Shown here: piece by piece, positions 51,685-59,685 of the stretch
Position numbering within the stretch: the first letter of the stretch is position 1
Layout: the number at the start of each line of letters is the position of its first letter
NCBI GenBank assembly: GCA_024684435.1
Contig: JAIKWV010000006.1
Location: forward strand, 1 to 64,000
DNA length: 64,000 nt
Source of the DNA: Clostridiales bacterium
Lineage (GTDB): Bacteria; Bacillota; Clostridia; Oscillospirales; Acutalibacteraceae
Reading direction: 5' to 3'
Notes under the pieces: model-generated
Databases searched by the model: none
What the model was told of the DNA's origin: nothing
Seen by the model: only the letters and a program-made list of their open reading frames with translations
Program-made: the position numbers and the translations under genes

Positions 51685-52635
51685 TCAGATTTTAAATTCG
51701 TTGTTGTCTGAGCTTTCCGCTTTTGCGTAAAGCTGTACGCTCATGGGTATTTTCCCGGACGCCGCGTTTTCAAACGCCGCCTTCATCTCCTCCATGCGCT
51801 TTGTTGAAAGAGAACTTACGATCTCCTCAATGCAGTCGGAGCTGACAGCGGGCAGAGCAAGCATTCCCAGCCGCACCGTTTCCTTTGCCAAAGATTTACG
51901 ATAATTGACCCCGTCCATAGCTTTAGGTTCAAGATCGGCTATATGCTCCAGCATCGCGGCTAAATCTTTACGGTTTACGGCGACCTTATCCTCCGATTCG
52001 CTGTTTTCAAGGATACTTTTCAGCATTCCGAAGGACTTTGTGACCCCCGCTGCCCTTTGAGCAGGCACGGCAACAAAGGACCATTCATAGGCATCCGTAG
52101 GCTCACAGAGTACGGAATGGCAGAGCTTGCCGCCGTATTTTCTGCCCTTGATGTGCTCACAGCCCTCGGTACGTCTGTCCGCCCCGCAGACGGAACATTT
52201 GACCTTTGCCACCGAACAGCTGACGCTCGCCTCTTTCTTTATTCCCCCGTCTATCTCCGCGATAAGCTCCGCATTCTTTTCCGTCCTGAGCATATACGCC
52301 TTTGCATGGAGGCTCATATAGGGTTCGCCCAGACTGTTTGTCTTTATCGGATCGCGTTTTACCTCTGTGTAATAGATACGGGATATCTGATTGTCGCTGC
52401 GCATACTGTGGTCGAAGATACCTGTCCTGCCAAGGAACAGCTTTGACAGCGCCTCCAGGGAATCCTCGTCAAACCGTTCAAGATCGCGGTCTATCTCGTT
52501 GTCGCAGAGAAGAATGCCGAAGGTGTACACCTCTTCGGCTGTGAGTTCTTTTCTTGAAAATTCATTTATAAGAGCCATGTCCTCCCCGTTTGCCGCAACA
52601 GGCTCAACATTGCTCCGGTAATCTTTATTTATCAA
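51685..52635 (-). CDS. Phage prohead protease with a Cys/His cluster
   Basis: A 316-residue protein placed between portal and capsid genes. The N-terminal ~170 residues follow the caudoviral prohead protease pattern: a His in GIFDHSMRS, then strands leading to GGIKKEASVSCS with the candidate Ser. An unusual insert with a zinc-type cluster follows (CSVCGAD...CEH). The C-terminal part is helical and could be the scaffold region that is digested on maturation. The start is TTG at 52635, overlapping the portal stop (TTGA), with GGA 10 bases upstream. Catalytic residues are proposed by eye. Confidence 0.7.
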   Translation of the reverse strand: MINKDYRSNVEPVAANGEDMALINEFSRKELTAEEVYTFGILLCDNEIDRDLERFDEDSLEALSKLFLGRTGIFDHSMRSDNQISRIYYTEVKRDPIKTNSLGEPYMSLHAKAYMLRTEKNAELIAEIDGGIKKEASVSCSVAKVKCSVCGADRRTEGCEHIKGRKYGGKLCHSVLCEPTDAYEWSFVAVPAQRAAGVTKSFGMLKSILENSESEDKVAVNRKDLAAMLEHIADLEPKAMDGVNYRKSLAKETVRLGMLALPAVSSDCIEEIVSSLSTKRMEEMKAAFENAASGKIPMSVQLYAKAESSDNNEFKI

Positions 52636-53792
52636 GCTTTTACATTCCTTTCCTCAGCTTTTTTGTTTTCCAGAGCCTCGGCCTGAGCATTGTAAAGCCT
52701 TGCTCTGCCAAGCTCCACCTGATCCTGAAGAGTGATGTCGTTCCATCTCACTTCAAGGTCTCCGTTTAAACCGTTGGAACGCAGGAACATATTTCCTATT
52801 TTGAGTATTACCGGAGAAAGTATGCCCCTGTAATACTCAAGCTCACTGGTCAGAACGTCCGCCTGTTGGGAGGACATCCTTTCGGTGGAGCTCCATTGAA
52901 GCCCCAGCATAAAGGGAGGCAAGCCGGTTTTTGCAACGATCTGTTCCAGCAGCTGACGCACCGGGACTTCACTGTCAAGGATCTGATTGTCCGCTCCGAT
53001 GACCTTTATGCTCACGTCTCCCACCGTCACGAAATCCCTGACTCCCGCTCCGGGCTGCATGGCCTCCCCCCATTCCCGAGCCATCTGCATTGCCCTTTCT
53101 TTGGCATAAGCTCTGTCCACGGAATCGTTCTGGGGCTTGTAGGTGACCGCAAATCTTACGTTGCCCACCCGCTCCCAGTTAAGACCCACGGTGTTGATTA
53201 TCTTCATAAGCACCGAGCTTATAAAAGGAAGACCCTTGAGCAGAGAATTGCCCTTTACGCTCCCCGGGTCGGGATTGAGCAGGGAAAGCAGGATCAGGTC
53301 GGGATATCTGACTTTCTGCAGTCCGCCGACGCCGGACAGGTAAACCTCCGTACTGAAGCCGTCCTCTCCACGTTTTAGCTCAACGTTTTCAAGGGGCGCG
53401 TTGTAAAGCGCCGCCAGCCTGCCGGAGGGATCGGTTATCATTTCGCCTATTGACGTACCACAGGTCAAAAGCTGCTCAAAATAGGCGGAAATAAAGCTGT
53501 TTATACCGTATCTGCTGCCGTTGACCGGAACGGTGTCCGCAAACCTGTTCAGGCTTTGCTGCGCGGTTTTATCGGAGCAGATAAGCTCAAAGCTCCCGAT
53601 AAGACGCACCAGCTTGAATATGGCGGCGTCGATCACGGGGACCGCCTCTCTGAGGGCGTAATAAAGCTTTGTCCGGGGATCGGTCAGGGGTACATACCCG
53701 TCCAGAATACCGAAGGGATTTGATGAGTTTCTCACCGTCTGCGGAAAATTCATCTGTACCTCATCCGTATGCTTTTTCTTTCTTATAGGCAT
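52632..53792 (-). CDS. Phage portal protein
   Basis: A 386-residue protein following the large terminase. It has portal features: REAVPVIDAAIFKLVRLIG near the N-terminus, a middle block PDLILLSLLNPDPGSVKG, the long wing/stem region, and the late segment MLGLQWSSTERMSSQQADVL found in portals of Gram-positive siphophages. AAAGGAGG lies ~6 bases before the ATG. Length fits small portals. Confidence 0.88.
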   Translation of the reverse strand: MPIRKKKHTDEVQMNFPQTVRNSSNPFGILDGYVPLTDPRTKLYYALREAVPVIDAAIFKLVRLIGSFELICSDKTAQQSLNRFADTVPVNGSRYGINSFISAYFEQLLTCGTSIGEMITDPSGRLAALYNAPLENVELKRGEDGFSTEVYLSGVGGLQKVRYPDLILLSLLNPDPGSVKGNSLLKGLPFISSVLMKIINTVGLNWERVGNVRFAVTYKPQNDSVDRAYAKERAMQMAREWGEAMQPGAGVRDFVTVGDVSIKVIGADNQILDSEVPVRQLLEQIVAKTGLPPFMLGLQWSSTERMSSQQADVLTSELEYYRGILSPVILKIGNMFLRSNGLNGDLEVRWNDITLQDQVELGRARLYNAQAEALENKKAEERNVKA

Positions 53793-53842
53793 CTGTTACC
53801 TCCTTTCGTTTTTGATACAGCTATTATCAAGTCTGTTTTTGA

Positions 53843-55123
53843 TTACTTGCATGGGCGTTCCACCAATACCGAGAAAAATCCGCTGTCCACGGTCGACAGC
53901 ACCGTTGTCACGAAATACCGCACGTCGTCCATTGCGTGATCGTGCTCTTTCCTTGGCTTGTCCTTTGCGGAGGTGTTATCCCAGACATAGAGACTGAACT
54001 CCCGTATACAGTCCCTGCAGGACGGGCTGAACATGATCTTCCTGTCCTTCAGTGCGTCGGACACCTTTCTTATTCCGTCGATGACATCGTTCTTTGCCGG
54101 GATCACGTTATACTTCCCGTGACGGCGAATGCATTCAATAAAGCTCGCCGCGGACGGGTCAACGATCACCCCTCTGACCTTCGTCCCGCCGATAAGCTCA
54201 TCAAGAGCGGAATAATGCTCCTCGTCTGTCCTCTGCTCTCCCATTGCGCGGGAATCAAAGTAGTATTCACGCAGTCTGTACCAGTGCTCGCCTTCCTTTC
54301 CCCACAGCCCGAAGGATGACGGATTCACCGTACCGTAATCGCAGGAAACGTAATATTCGCTGAAAAAGGTACTTTCAGGCTCCCTGACGTGTACCTCACT
54401 GTTGAACATGGGGTACACGGCGCCGTGAGCCGCCACCCATTTCCCCTCAACAAATCTTTCGTAGAACGCGCCGCTGTATAAGCTCTTGTAGCGTTCGATG
54501 ATCTTCGGGGTCAGGGATGGGTTGTCCTCCATAAGGAAGTGAAGGTAGAGACAGTTTTTGCTCTCCGCCTTCTTTATCCACTCCTCATAAAACCAGTGCA
54601 TGGGATTTTCGGGATTGCAGTTGAACCAGAGCTTGGAGCCCTCCACAGAGCACCTTGCTATTGCCTGCTCCACAAAGGAACGGGGCATAAGCGCCACCTC
54701 ATCCAGCAATACTCCGCCGAGAGTCATACCCTGAATGAGGGAAGCTGAGCTTTCATCCCTGCCGCCGAACAGATAAAATCTGTTCTTTCTGCCGTCTCTG
54801 CATATGTCGATATAGTTTTGGGACAGCTTTTCCGTACACCCGAAGCCAAGCTCCGTGAGAAGCGGAACAAGCGGTCTGATAACGTTTCTGCGCAGAGAGG
54901 CAATTGTTTTGCCGCAGACAGCGAATGATGTATCGTTAAAGGCATAGAATGCCCATGCAACAAAAGAAAGGGACATACATACGGTCTTTCCCGACCGCAC
55001 GGCGCCGTCGCAAATAATGGCGTCACAGCCTTTGTACTTGCTTGAGGCGCACCACCAACTCATCACCGTGAGCTGTTTCCTGGAAAATTTTTTGAATTCA
55101 TTTACTTTTTTACCGATTTGCAG
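53843..55123 (-). CDS. terL: Phage terminase large subunit (PBSX type)
   Basis: The DNA-packaging motor. ATPase: Walker A GAVRSGKT, Walker B GGVLLDEVALM. Nuclease: Asp-containing strands VSCDYGTVNPSS, GVIVDPSAAS and HAMDDVRYF. The conserved PBSX-type N-terminus (VNEFKKFSRKQLTVMSWW) is encoded, but it lies upstream of the first canonical start codons (GTG 55066, ATG 55063). In that frame the only candidate is CTG at 55123, 4 bases after AAGGAG. A nearby ATG (55127) is out of frame and stops after five codons; losing one base would join it to the full protein. Either a rare CTG start or a start-region frameshift is present. I give the longer form. Confidence 0.85.
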   Translation of the reverse strand: MQIGKKVNEFKKFSRKQLTVMSWWCASSKYKGCDAIICDGAVRSGKTVCMSLSFVAWAFYAFNDTSFAVCGKTIASLRRNVIRPLVPLLTELGFGCTEKLSQNYIDICRDGRKNRFYLFGGRDESSASLIQGMTLGGVLLDEVALMPRSFVEQAIARCSVEGSKLWFNCNPENPMHWFYEEWIKKAESKNCLYLHFLMEDNPSLTPKIIERYKSLYSGAFYERFVEGKWVAAHGAVYPMFNSEVHVREPESTFFSEYYVSCDYGTVNPSSFGLWGKEGEHWYRLREYYFDSRAMGEQRTDEEHYSALDELIGGTKVRGVIVDPSAASFIECIRRHGKYNVIPAKNDVIDGIRKVSDALKDRKIMFSPSCRDCIREFSLYVWDNTSAKDKPRKEHDHAMDDVRYFVTTVLSTVDSGFFSVLVERPCK

Positions 55124-55131
55124 TCATCTCC

Positions 55132-55608
55132 TTATTCACCGTTGAGCGCCCGCGCGCTGTGCTCAAGAGCGTCATAAAACGGCACGGCGCCTGACGAGGC
55201 AAGCTGACCGTTCATATCCTCCAGATGTTCCAGCGCCTTGAGACGGTCAAAGAATTTTATCTCGATCCCGCCGCCCTTGGGGCGTTTTATATCGGAAACA
55301 TTGAACAGATCCAGCTTTTCAAGGCTCTCCGTATCCGGCATTTCATCTGCGTACATGAGCTTTACCGCGTCAGCCACGGAACCGAAGGCAAGCCTTCTGT
55401 ATCCGGCGCAGATCTCCTCACTGCTCACCGGACAGCTAATTTTTCTTATCTCATTGCGCACATCCTCCCGGAGCAGCAGTCTCACAGCCGCCAGCCCCGC
55501 CAGTTTTTTGTACCCGGCGCTTACCGCCGCCTCCCTGCCGTTTCTGTACTTTTCGTAGTACATACAGAACTGTTTTTCCCTGTTTGTAAGTTTCTTTTTG
55601 GCCGTAAT
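55132..55608 (-). CDS. terS: Phage terminase small subunit with ATT start
   Basis: The DNA-recognition subunit of the packaging complex. The conserved N-terminus TAKKKLTNREKQFCMYYEKY is present in full only if translation starts at an ATT codon (55608-55606), which sits 6 bases after a strong AAAGGAGG. The first ATG (55563) has no ribosome site and would cut 15 conserved residues including the start of the helix-turn-helix. The call of an ATT start (or an ATG-to-ATT mutation) is therefore strong. About 158 residues. It is the first gene of the head module; no promoter with good boxes is seen between it and the hairpin at 55636-55681. Confidence 0.8.
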   Translation of the reverse strand: MTAKKKLTNREKQFCMYYEKYRNGREAAVSAGYKKLAGLAAVRLLLREDVRNEIRKISCPVSSEEICAGYRRLAFGSVADAVKLMYADEMPDTESLEKLDLFNVSDIKRPKGGGIEIKFFDRLKALEHLEDMNGQLASSGAVPFYDALEHSARALNGE

Positions 55609-55635
55609 ATCAAACCTCCTTTCACTAATAGCGAA

Positions 55636-55681
55636 AAAAGTCCCGTTTGTTGCCGTGTTTTGCGCAACAAACGGGACTTTT
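55636..55681. terminator. Strong bidirectional hairpin terminator upstream of the phage module
   Basis: A perfect 17-bp stem (AAAAGTCCCGTTTGTTG / CAACAAACGGGACTTTT) with a 12-base loop and A/T runs on both sides. It separates the head module from the plus-strand lipoprotein gene. As it lies just 28 bases upstream of the terS ATT codon, a terS transcript would have to start within or below it, or read through it. Confidence 0.85.
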
Positions 55682-55734
55682 CCGAAAAATTATTTTATAT
55701 TATCCCCAAACTGTCCGCATTCAAATCTGATATA

Positions 55735-55763
55735 TGGACAAATCGGGATCAATGTGTTAAAAT
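55735..55763 (+). promoter_or_regulatory. Promoter of the lipoprotein gene
   Basis: TGGACA (55735-55740), a 17-base spacer and TAAAAT (55758-55763), about 28 bases before the expected leader of the gene at 55798. Confidence 0.65.
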
Positions 55764-55797
55764 GATAAAAACGATCGAAAAGGACTGCATAATATTT

Positions 55798-56637
55798 ATG
55801 AATAAAATTATACTGTCTGTTATATTATTGCTTATAATTACAATTTCTTTTTGCTCCTGTTCATCGAAGGAACTTGACGATTATCCCACCACAACGGAAC
55901 CCACATCCGCGGAAACCACCACGGTACCCGTTGAGGAGGTAACAACGGAACCTGACGAAACCACCACTGAAAGGAATCCGCTCTATGACGATCCGAGATA
56001 CGAAGGACTGAGCGATGAAGAAAAGGAACTGATCATCGGCGCTTTCGGAGAAGATTTTGATTTTGAAGGCATTGATGAGCTTTCATCCAAACAAATATCA
56101 AAGCTGCTGAAATATGCGAGCAGCGTCGGAAAACGTGTAAAGATCAGGAACAGCAGGTTGGTCATAACCGATAAAAACGGTCAAACCTCCACGACCGCGG
56201 CAACCACTAAGGCGGCATCGGCAACCACCACAAAAGCCCCTGTTGTAACTACTACCAAAGCTCCGGTCACCACGACAAAAGCGACCAATGACCCCACTGC
56301 AGAAGAAACATTAGTCACCACCACAGAACAGGCGCAGTCCACAGTCACCCTTCCGGATATTTTTCCCATGCCTCCCTTCGGCAATACCACCGTCCACTCC
56401 GGCAACAACAATAACGAATATGCTGTAACAGTTACTGATTTTACAGAGAGTAATATAGATGAGTACATAAACCTGCTCACAGCCGCAGGCTTTACAAATG
56501 GCGTCGAGAAGATAGACGACCTTGAAAACGGCGTTTACAGCTACTCCGCCAGCATGCCCGACGGCACCGCGGTCAATCTCTCGGTGGTCACTGAAAACTG
56601 TCTGGTAATAACCTTAAAGATCCCTCAGCAAGATTAA
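55798..56637 (+). CDS. Thr-rich lipoprotein, unknown function
   Basis: A 279-residue protein with a lipoprotein signal: a hydrophobic core then ITISFCSCSS, with two possible lipidated Cys. A Thr/Glu-rich linker (TTTEPTSAETTTV), a short acidic helical domain (~60-115), a Thr/Ala/Lys/Pro linker (TTKAPVVTTTKAPVTTTKA) and a C-terminal ~90-residue alpha/beta domain follow. The linkers suggest a surface-exposed, wall-spanning protein with two small domains. I chose ATG 55798; the open frame runs further upstream but lacks the signal. Ribosome site weak (AAGGA 13 bases away). Confidence 0.8.
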   Translation: MNKIILSVILLLIITISFCSCSSKELDDYPTTTEPTSAETTTVPVEEVTTEPDETTTERNPLYDDPRYEGLSDEEKELIIGAFGEDFDFEGIDELSSKQISKLLKYASSVGKRVKIRNSRLVITDKNGQTSTTAATTKAASATTTKAPVVTTTKAPVTTTKATNDPTAEETLVTTTEQAQSTVTLPDIFPMPPFGNTTVHSGNNNNEYAVTVTDFTESNIDEYINLLTAAGFTNGVEKIDDLENGVYSYSASMPDGTAVNLSVVTENCLVITLKIPQQD

Positions 56638-56660
56638 ATAACATAAAGATATAGTGAAAA

Positions 56661-56688
56661 AGCACCCGACGAAAATCGGGTGCTTTCT
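56661..56688 (+). terminator. Intrinsic terminator after the lipoprotein gene
   Basis: A 9-bp stem (AGCACCCGA / TCGGGTGCT) with a small loop and TTTCTC, 23 bases after the stop codon. Confidence 0.8.
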
Positions 56689-56848
56689 CAAAAATGGGGG
56701 GATTGTTTTAAGGGGGATACTTTAAAATGAAGATTGTACCCGTTTACCGGAGAGCGGTGCGGCTCCGTCCTCCTGAGTACATTTGTATTGTAACTCACAG
56801 TTGTTTCAAATCTGTGAACACAATTTAATATTTTGTTTAACTTTTTTT

Positions 56849-56939
56849 GAACAAAGAACAACATATTGGGGTCTTTGTTCTTAATTTTCGATTATTTTGT
56901 GATTTGTGTGTTGACATTGCACTGTTTGCTACATATAAT
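56849..56939 (+). promoter_or_regulatory. Consensus sigma-A promoter with upstream operator-like inverted repeat for the sugar operon
   Basis: A perfect TTGACA (56911-56916), a 17-base spacer and a perfect TATAAT (56934-56939). A 9-bp inverted repeat (GAACAAAGA at 56849-56857, TCTTTGTTC at 56872-56880) ends 30 bases upstream of the -35, a position suited to an activator. The rest of the 367-base gap (56638-57004) holds the lipoprotein terminator and no convincing gene. Confidence 0.85.
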
Positions 56940-57004
56940 AAAGGTTAGGTTGCATATACGCGACTTAAATTATAATAATCCACAACTTAATTGGAGGTAT
57001 TTCA

Positions 57005-58087
57005 ATGGACAGGATCGTAAAAATCGGCATAATCGGCTGCGGCAGTATCGCCAACAACAAGCACATGCCCTCCCTTGCCAAGATTCCAAACGTTAAAATG
57101 ATCGCTTTCTGTGATATTATCGAGGAAAAGGCCATTGCCGCGGCAAAGAAATTCGGCACTGAAAACGCCAAGGTCTTCACCGATTACAAAGAGCTTCTTC
57201 AGGATGATGAGATCGAAGTTATCCATGTTTGTACACCTAACCGTTCCCACTCTTTCATTACGATTGACTCCCTTGAGGCGGGTAAGCACGTAATGTGCGA
57301 AAAGCCCATGGCAAAGACCTATGCCGAGGCCAAAGAGATGCTTGAGGCCGCCAAGAGAACAGGCAAAAAGCTCACCTTCGGTTATCAGTCCCGCTGGAGG
57401 GACGACGCTCAGTATCTCAAGCGCTGCTGTGAAAACGGCGAGCTGGGCGAGATATACTACGCCAGGGCGCTTGCCCTCCGCAGGCGCGCAGTTCCCACCT
57501 GGGGCGTGTTCCTCAATGAATACGAACAGGGCGGCGGTCCCCTTATCGATATAGGCACCCATGCCCTTGACCTCACACTGTGGATGATGAACAACTACAA
57601 GCCCAAAATGGTCGTTGGCTCTGTTTACAAGAAACTCGGCGATCAGAAGGGAACAGCAAACGCCTGGGGCGATTGGGATCCCAAAGAGTACACCGTTGAG
57701 GATTCCGCCTTCGGCTTTGTCCGTATGGAAAACGGAGCCACGATATCAATTGAATCATCCTGGGCGCTGAATATAAGCAAGCCCATGGAGGCGCGCACAC
57801 TGCTCTGCGGCGACAAGGGCGGCGCCGATATGTTTGACGGTCTTACGCTCAACTACGTCAAGAATAACCGTCAGGTACTTGAAAAACCCAGCTTTGAAGC
57901 AGGCGGAGTCGCCTTCTTTGACGGGAACACCGCAAACCCGGAAGACCTTGAGGCAAAGGCATGGATAGACGCCGTTGTAAACGATACGGAGGTCTACACA
58001 AAACCCGAAGAGGCTCTTGTGGTAACACAGATCCTTGAGGCTATTTACGAATCCTCCAAGACAGGTCAGCCCATATTCTTTGATTGA
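57005..58087 (+). CDS. Gfo/Idh/MocA-family sugar dehydrogenase
   Basis: A 360-residue NAD(P)-dependent oxidoreductase. The Rossmann half begins IGIIGCGSIANNKH. The family EKP motif is in MCEKPMAK near residue 100, with the catalytic Lys. The C-terminal half has the conserved LIDIGTHALDLTLWMM block with Asp and His. The length is normal. GGAGG precedes the ATG by 8 bases. It leads a tight four-gene operon with two TIM-barrel isomerases and a second dehydrogenase. Such pairs oxidise a sugar ring (C1 or C3) and then isomerise or eliminate; the substrate cannot be read. Confidence 0.92.
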   Translation: MDRIVKIGIIGCGSIANNKHMPSLAKIPNVKMIAFCDIIEEKAIAAAKKFGTENAKVFTDYKELLQDDEIEVIHVCTPNRSHSFITIDSLEAGKHVMCEKPMAKTYAEAKEMLEAAKRTGKKLTFGYQSRWRDDAQYLKRCCENGELGEIYYARALALRRRAVPTWGVFLNEYEQGGGPLIDIGTHALDLTLWMMNNYKPKMVVGSVYKKLGDQKGTANAWGDWDPKEYTVEDSAFGFVRMENGATISIESSWALNISKPMEARTLLCGDKGGADMFDGLTLNYVKNNRQVLEKPSFEAGGVAFFDGNTANPEDLEAKAWIDAVVNDTEVYTKPEEALVVTQILEAIYESSKTGQPIFFD

Positions 58088-58103
58088 TCCCGGAGGTCGA
58101 GTT

Positions 58104-58898
58104 ATGAAGTTAGGTATAATCGCCGGCTTCGGCGAAGAAGACTTCAAAATGGCAAAGTCAAAGGGCTTATCCTTCATTGAGATCTGCTACAACGTGGGTC
58201 TTGACTGTCGGGAGTTCTATGATCAGTTGGACAACATAAAAGCTCGTATCAATAAATACGGCGTTGAGATAGGCTCCATCGGCAGATGGGGTTCGGATAA
58301 AATCGCCCCGGACGGCAGCATTATTGAGGAGGAACTTCAGAATTCCTATCTGCTCATTGACATATGCGCTGAGCTGGGCTGTAATGTGTTCAACACCGGA
58401 GTTAATTACGTTGAGTCACTTTCAAAGTTTCAGAATCTAACCTGCGCTGTAGAGTTCCTTCAAAAGTTGGTCGATTACGGCAAAATCAAGGACGTAAAGG
58501 TAGCCACCTACAACTGCGACTGGAACAACTATGTGCGTTGTCCCGAGATCTGGGAATACACCCACGGTCATATAAAGGATCTTGGCATAAAGTACGATCC
58601 TACCCACTGTATAAACTGCGGCAGCGGAGATTATCTCGGTGAAGTTTCCGCCTGGGGAGACCGTTTCTATCACGTCCATATCAAGGGTACTATAAACGTC
58701 AACGGCGACCATGTGGACGATCCTCCGGCGGGTCTTGATATGATCAACTGGGGCGCGTTTATCGGCTTGCTTTACGCTAAGCATTACGACGCGAATCTCA
58801 GCATTGAGCCTCATTCTGACACATGGAGGGGCGAACTGAGCGACTTCGGCGTGGACTTTACCATCAACCATATATCTAAATTTATTTATTCAAGATAA
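58104..58898 (+). CDS. Sugar phosphate isomerase/epimerase-type TIM-barrel protein
   Basis: A 264-residue AP-endonuclease-2 family barrel. It begins MKLGIIAGFGEEDF. Metal-site candidates are in the strand ends: the YDPTHCINCGSGD block, FYHVHIKG and the late LSIEPHSDTW with Glu. It may also be an aldolase- or lyase-like member. ATG 58104 has GGAGG 7 bases upstream; a longer frame would overlap the previous gene. Spacing to the first dehydrogenase is 16 bases. The family is firm, the reaction unknown. Confidence 0.88.
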   Translation: MKLGIIAGFGEEDFKMAKSKGLSFIEICYNVGLDCREFYDQLDNIKARINKYGVEIGSIGRWGSDKIAPDGSIIEEELQNSYLLIDICAELGCNVFNTGVNYVESLSKFQNLTCAVEFLQKLVDYGKIKDVKVATYNCDWNNYVRCPEIWEYTHGHIKDLGIKYDPTHCINCGSGDYLGEVSAWGDRFYHVHIKGTINVNGDHVDDPPAGLDMINWGAFIGLLYAKHYDANLSIEPHSDTWRGELSDFGVDFTINHISKFIYSR

Positions 58899-58947
58899 GG
58901 AGTAAGGTGCGGTTTTGTTGAAAAATCCGCACCTGCATTGCATTATG
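58897..58947 (+). promoter_or_regulatory. Hairpin between ribosome site and ATG of the third sugar gene
   Basis: AAGGAG (58897-58902) is followed by an 8-bp hairpin (AGGTGCGG 58905-58912, CCGCACCT 58927-58934), and the ATG is at 58945. Linear spacing is 42 bases, too long for initiation; if the hairpin folds, the spacing shrinks to about 12. Alternatively TTG at 58915 or 58918, within the loop, could be used. Confidence 0.6.
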
Positions 58948-59667
58948 AAATACGCGGTTCAATTATACAGCCTGCGGCACCATATGGAAAACGGCGAAAA
59001 CCTTTTTGACATATTAAAGGAAGTAAAAGACCTTGGCTTTGACGGTGTGGAATTTGCGGGATTTTACGGATACGGCGCCGATGAACTGAAGGCAAAGCTT
59101 GACGAATACGGACTCACCGCCGTAGGCGCCCACATCGGGCTTGAGGATCTTATGTCCGAAAAGCTGGACGATACCCTTAAGCTATGTTCTGTCCTTGGCA
59201 TGAATAAGATCGGCGTAGGTTCCGCTCCACACAGAACGGCGGAAGATCTGAACGTCACCTGCGGCGTACTTGCGGAGGCTTACAAGGAAGCGGCAAAGCA
59301 TGGTGTAACGATATACTATCACAACCACAGCGATGAATTTTATCCCTTAAGCGACGGCAGATATCCCATTGATTTCATAAAGCCTGTCTGTGCCCTTGAG
59401 GTGGACACATACTGGAGCTTTTTCGCAGGGATAGACAACTATAAATTCATCCGTGAAAACAGTGATCGCGTTACCCTGCTCCACATCAAAGACGGACTTA
59501 ACGGCACGCCCCGCGCATTGGGCGAGGGAGACAACGACCTTATAAGTGTTGCAAAGATTGCAAAAGAACTTAATATGGAATGGGTCATACTTGAAAACGA
59601 CGATCCGGAACCGGACGGGCTGTCCGATATAGCGCGAAGCATAAAATTCTTAAAGGCAAACTTTTAA
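58945..59667 (+). CDS. Sugar phosphate isomerase/epimerase-type TIM-barrel protein
   Basis: A 240-residue AP-endonuclease-2 family barrel, distinct from its neighbour. Family start MKYAVQLYSLR at the ATG; conserved FDGVEFAGFYG, YYHNHSDEF, LEVDTYW and LLHIKDG carry the metal-binding His, Glu and Asp. It is similar to IolE/hydroxypyruvate-isomerase-type proteins. The ATG lacks a close ribosome site, apart from the hairpin arrangement described at 58897-58947; a TTG start at 58915 would add 10 residues. It is the third gene of the operon. Confidence 0.88.
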   Translation: MKYAVQLYSLRHHMENGENLFDILKEVKDLGFDGVEFAGFYGYGADELKAKLDEYGLTAVGAHIGLEDLMSEKLDDTLKLCSVLGMNKIGVGSAPHRTAEDLNVTCGVLAEAYKEAAKHGVTIYYHNHSDEFYPLSDGRYPIDFIKPVCALEVDTYWSFFAGIDNYKFIRENSDRVTLLHIKDGLNGTPRALGEGDNDLISVAKIAKELNMEWVILENDDPEPDGLSDIARSIKFLKANF

Positions 59668-59685
59668 CGTTTCGAGGTAATGAAA

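Noticed and set aside
55125-55127. ATG 55127 as the terL start
   Set aside because: It reads five codons to a stop and follows AAGGAG with no spacer; it is out of frame with terL unless a base is missing.
55225-55797. Long upstream extension of the lipoprotein frame
   Set aside because: It runs through the terS gene in antisense, the strong terminator at 55636-55681 and the promoter; the signal peptide begins at 55798.
56727-56828. 33-residue ORF upstream of the sugar operon
   Set aside because: A G-rich stretch lies ~10 bases before its ATG, but the composition is basic and irregular, there is no promoter of its own, and it ends before the consensus promoter.
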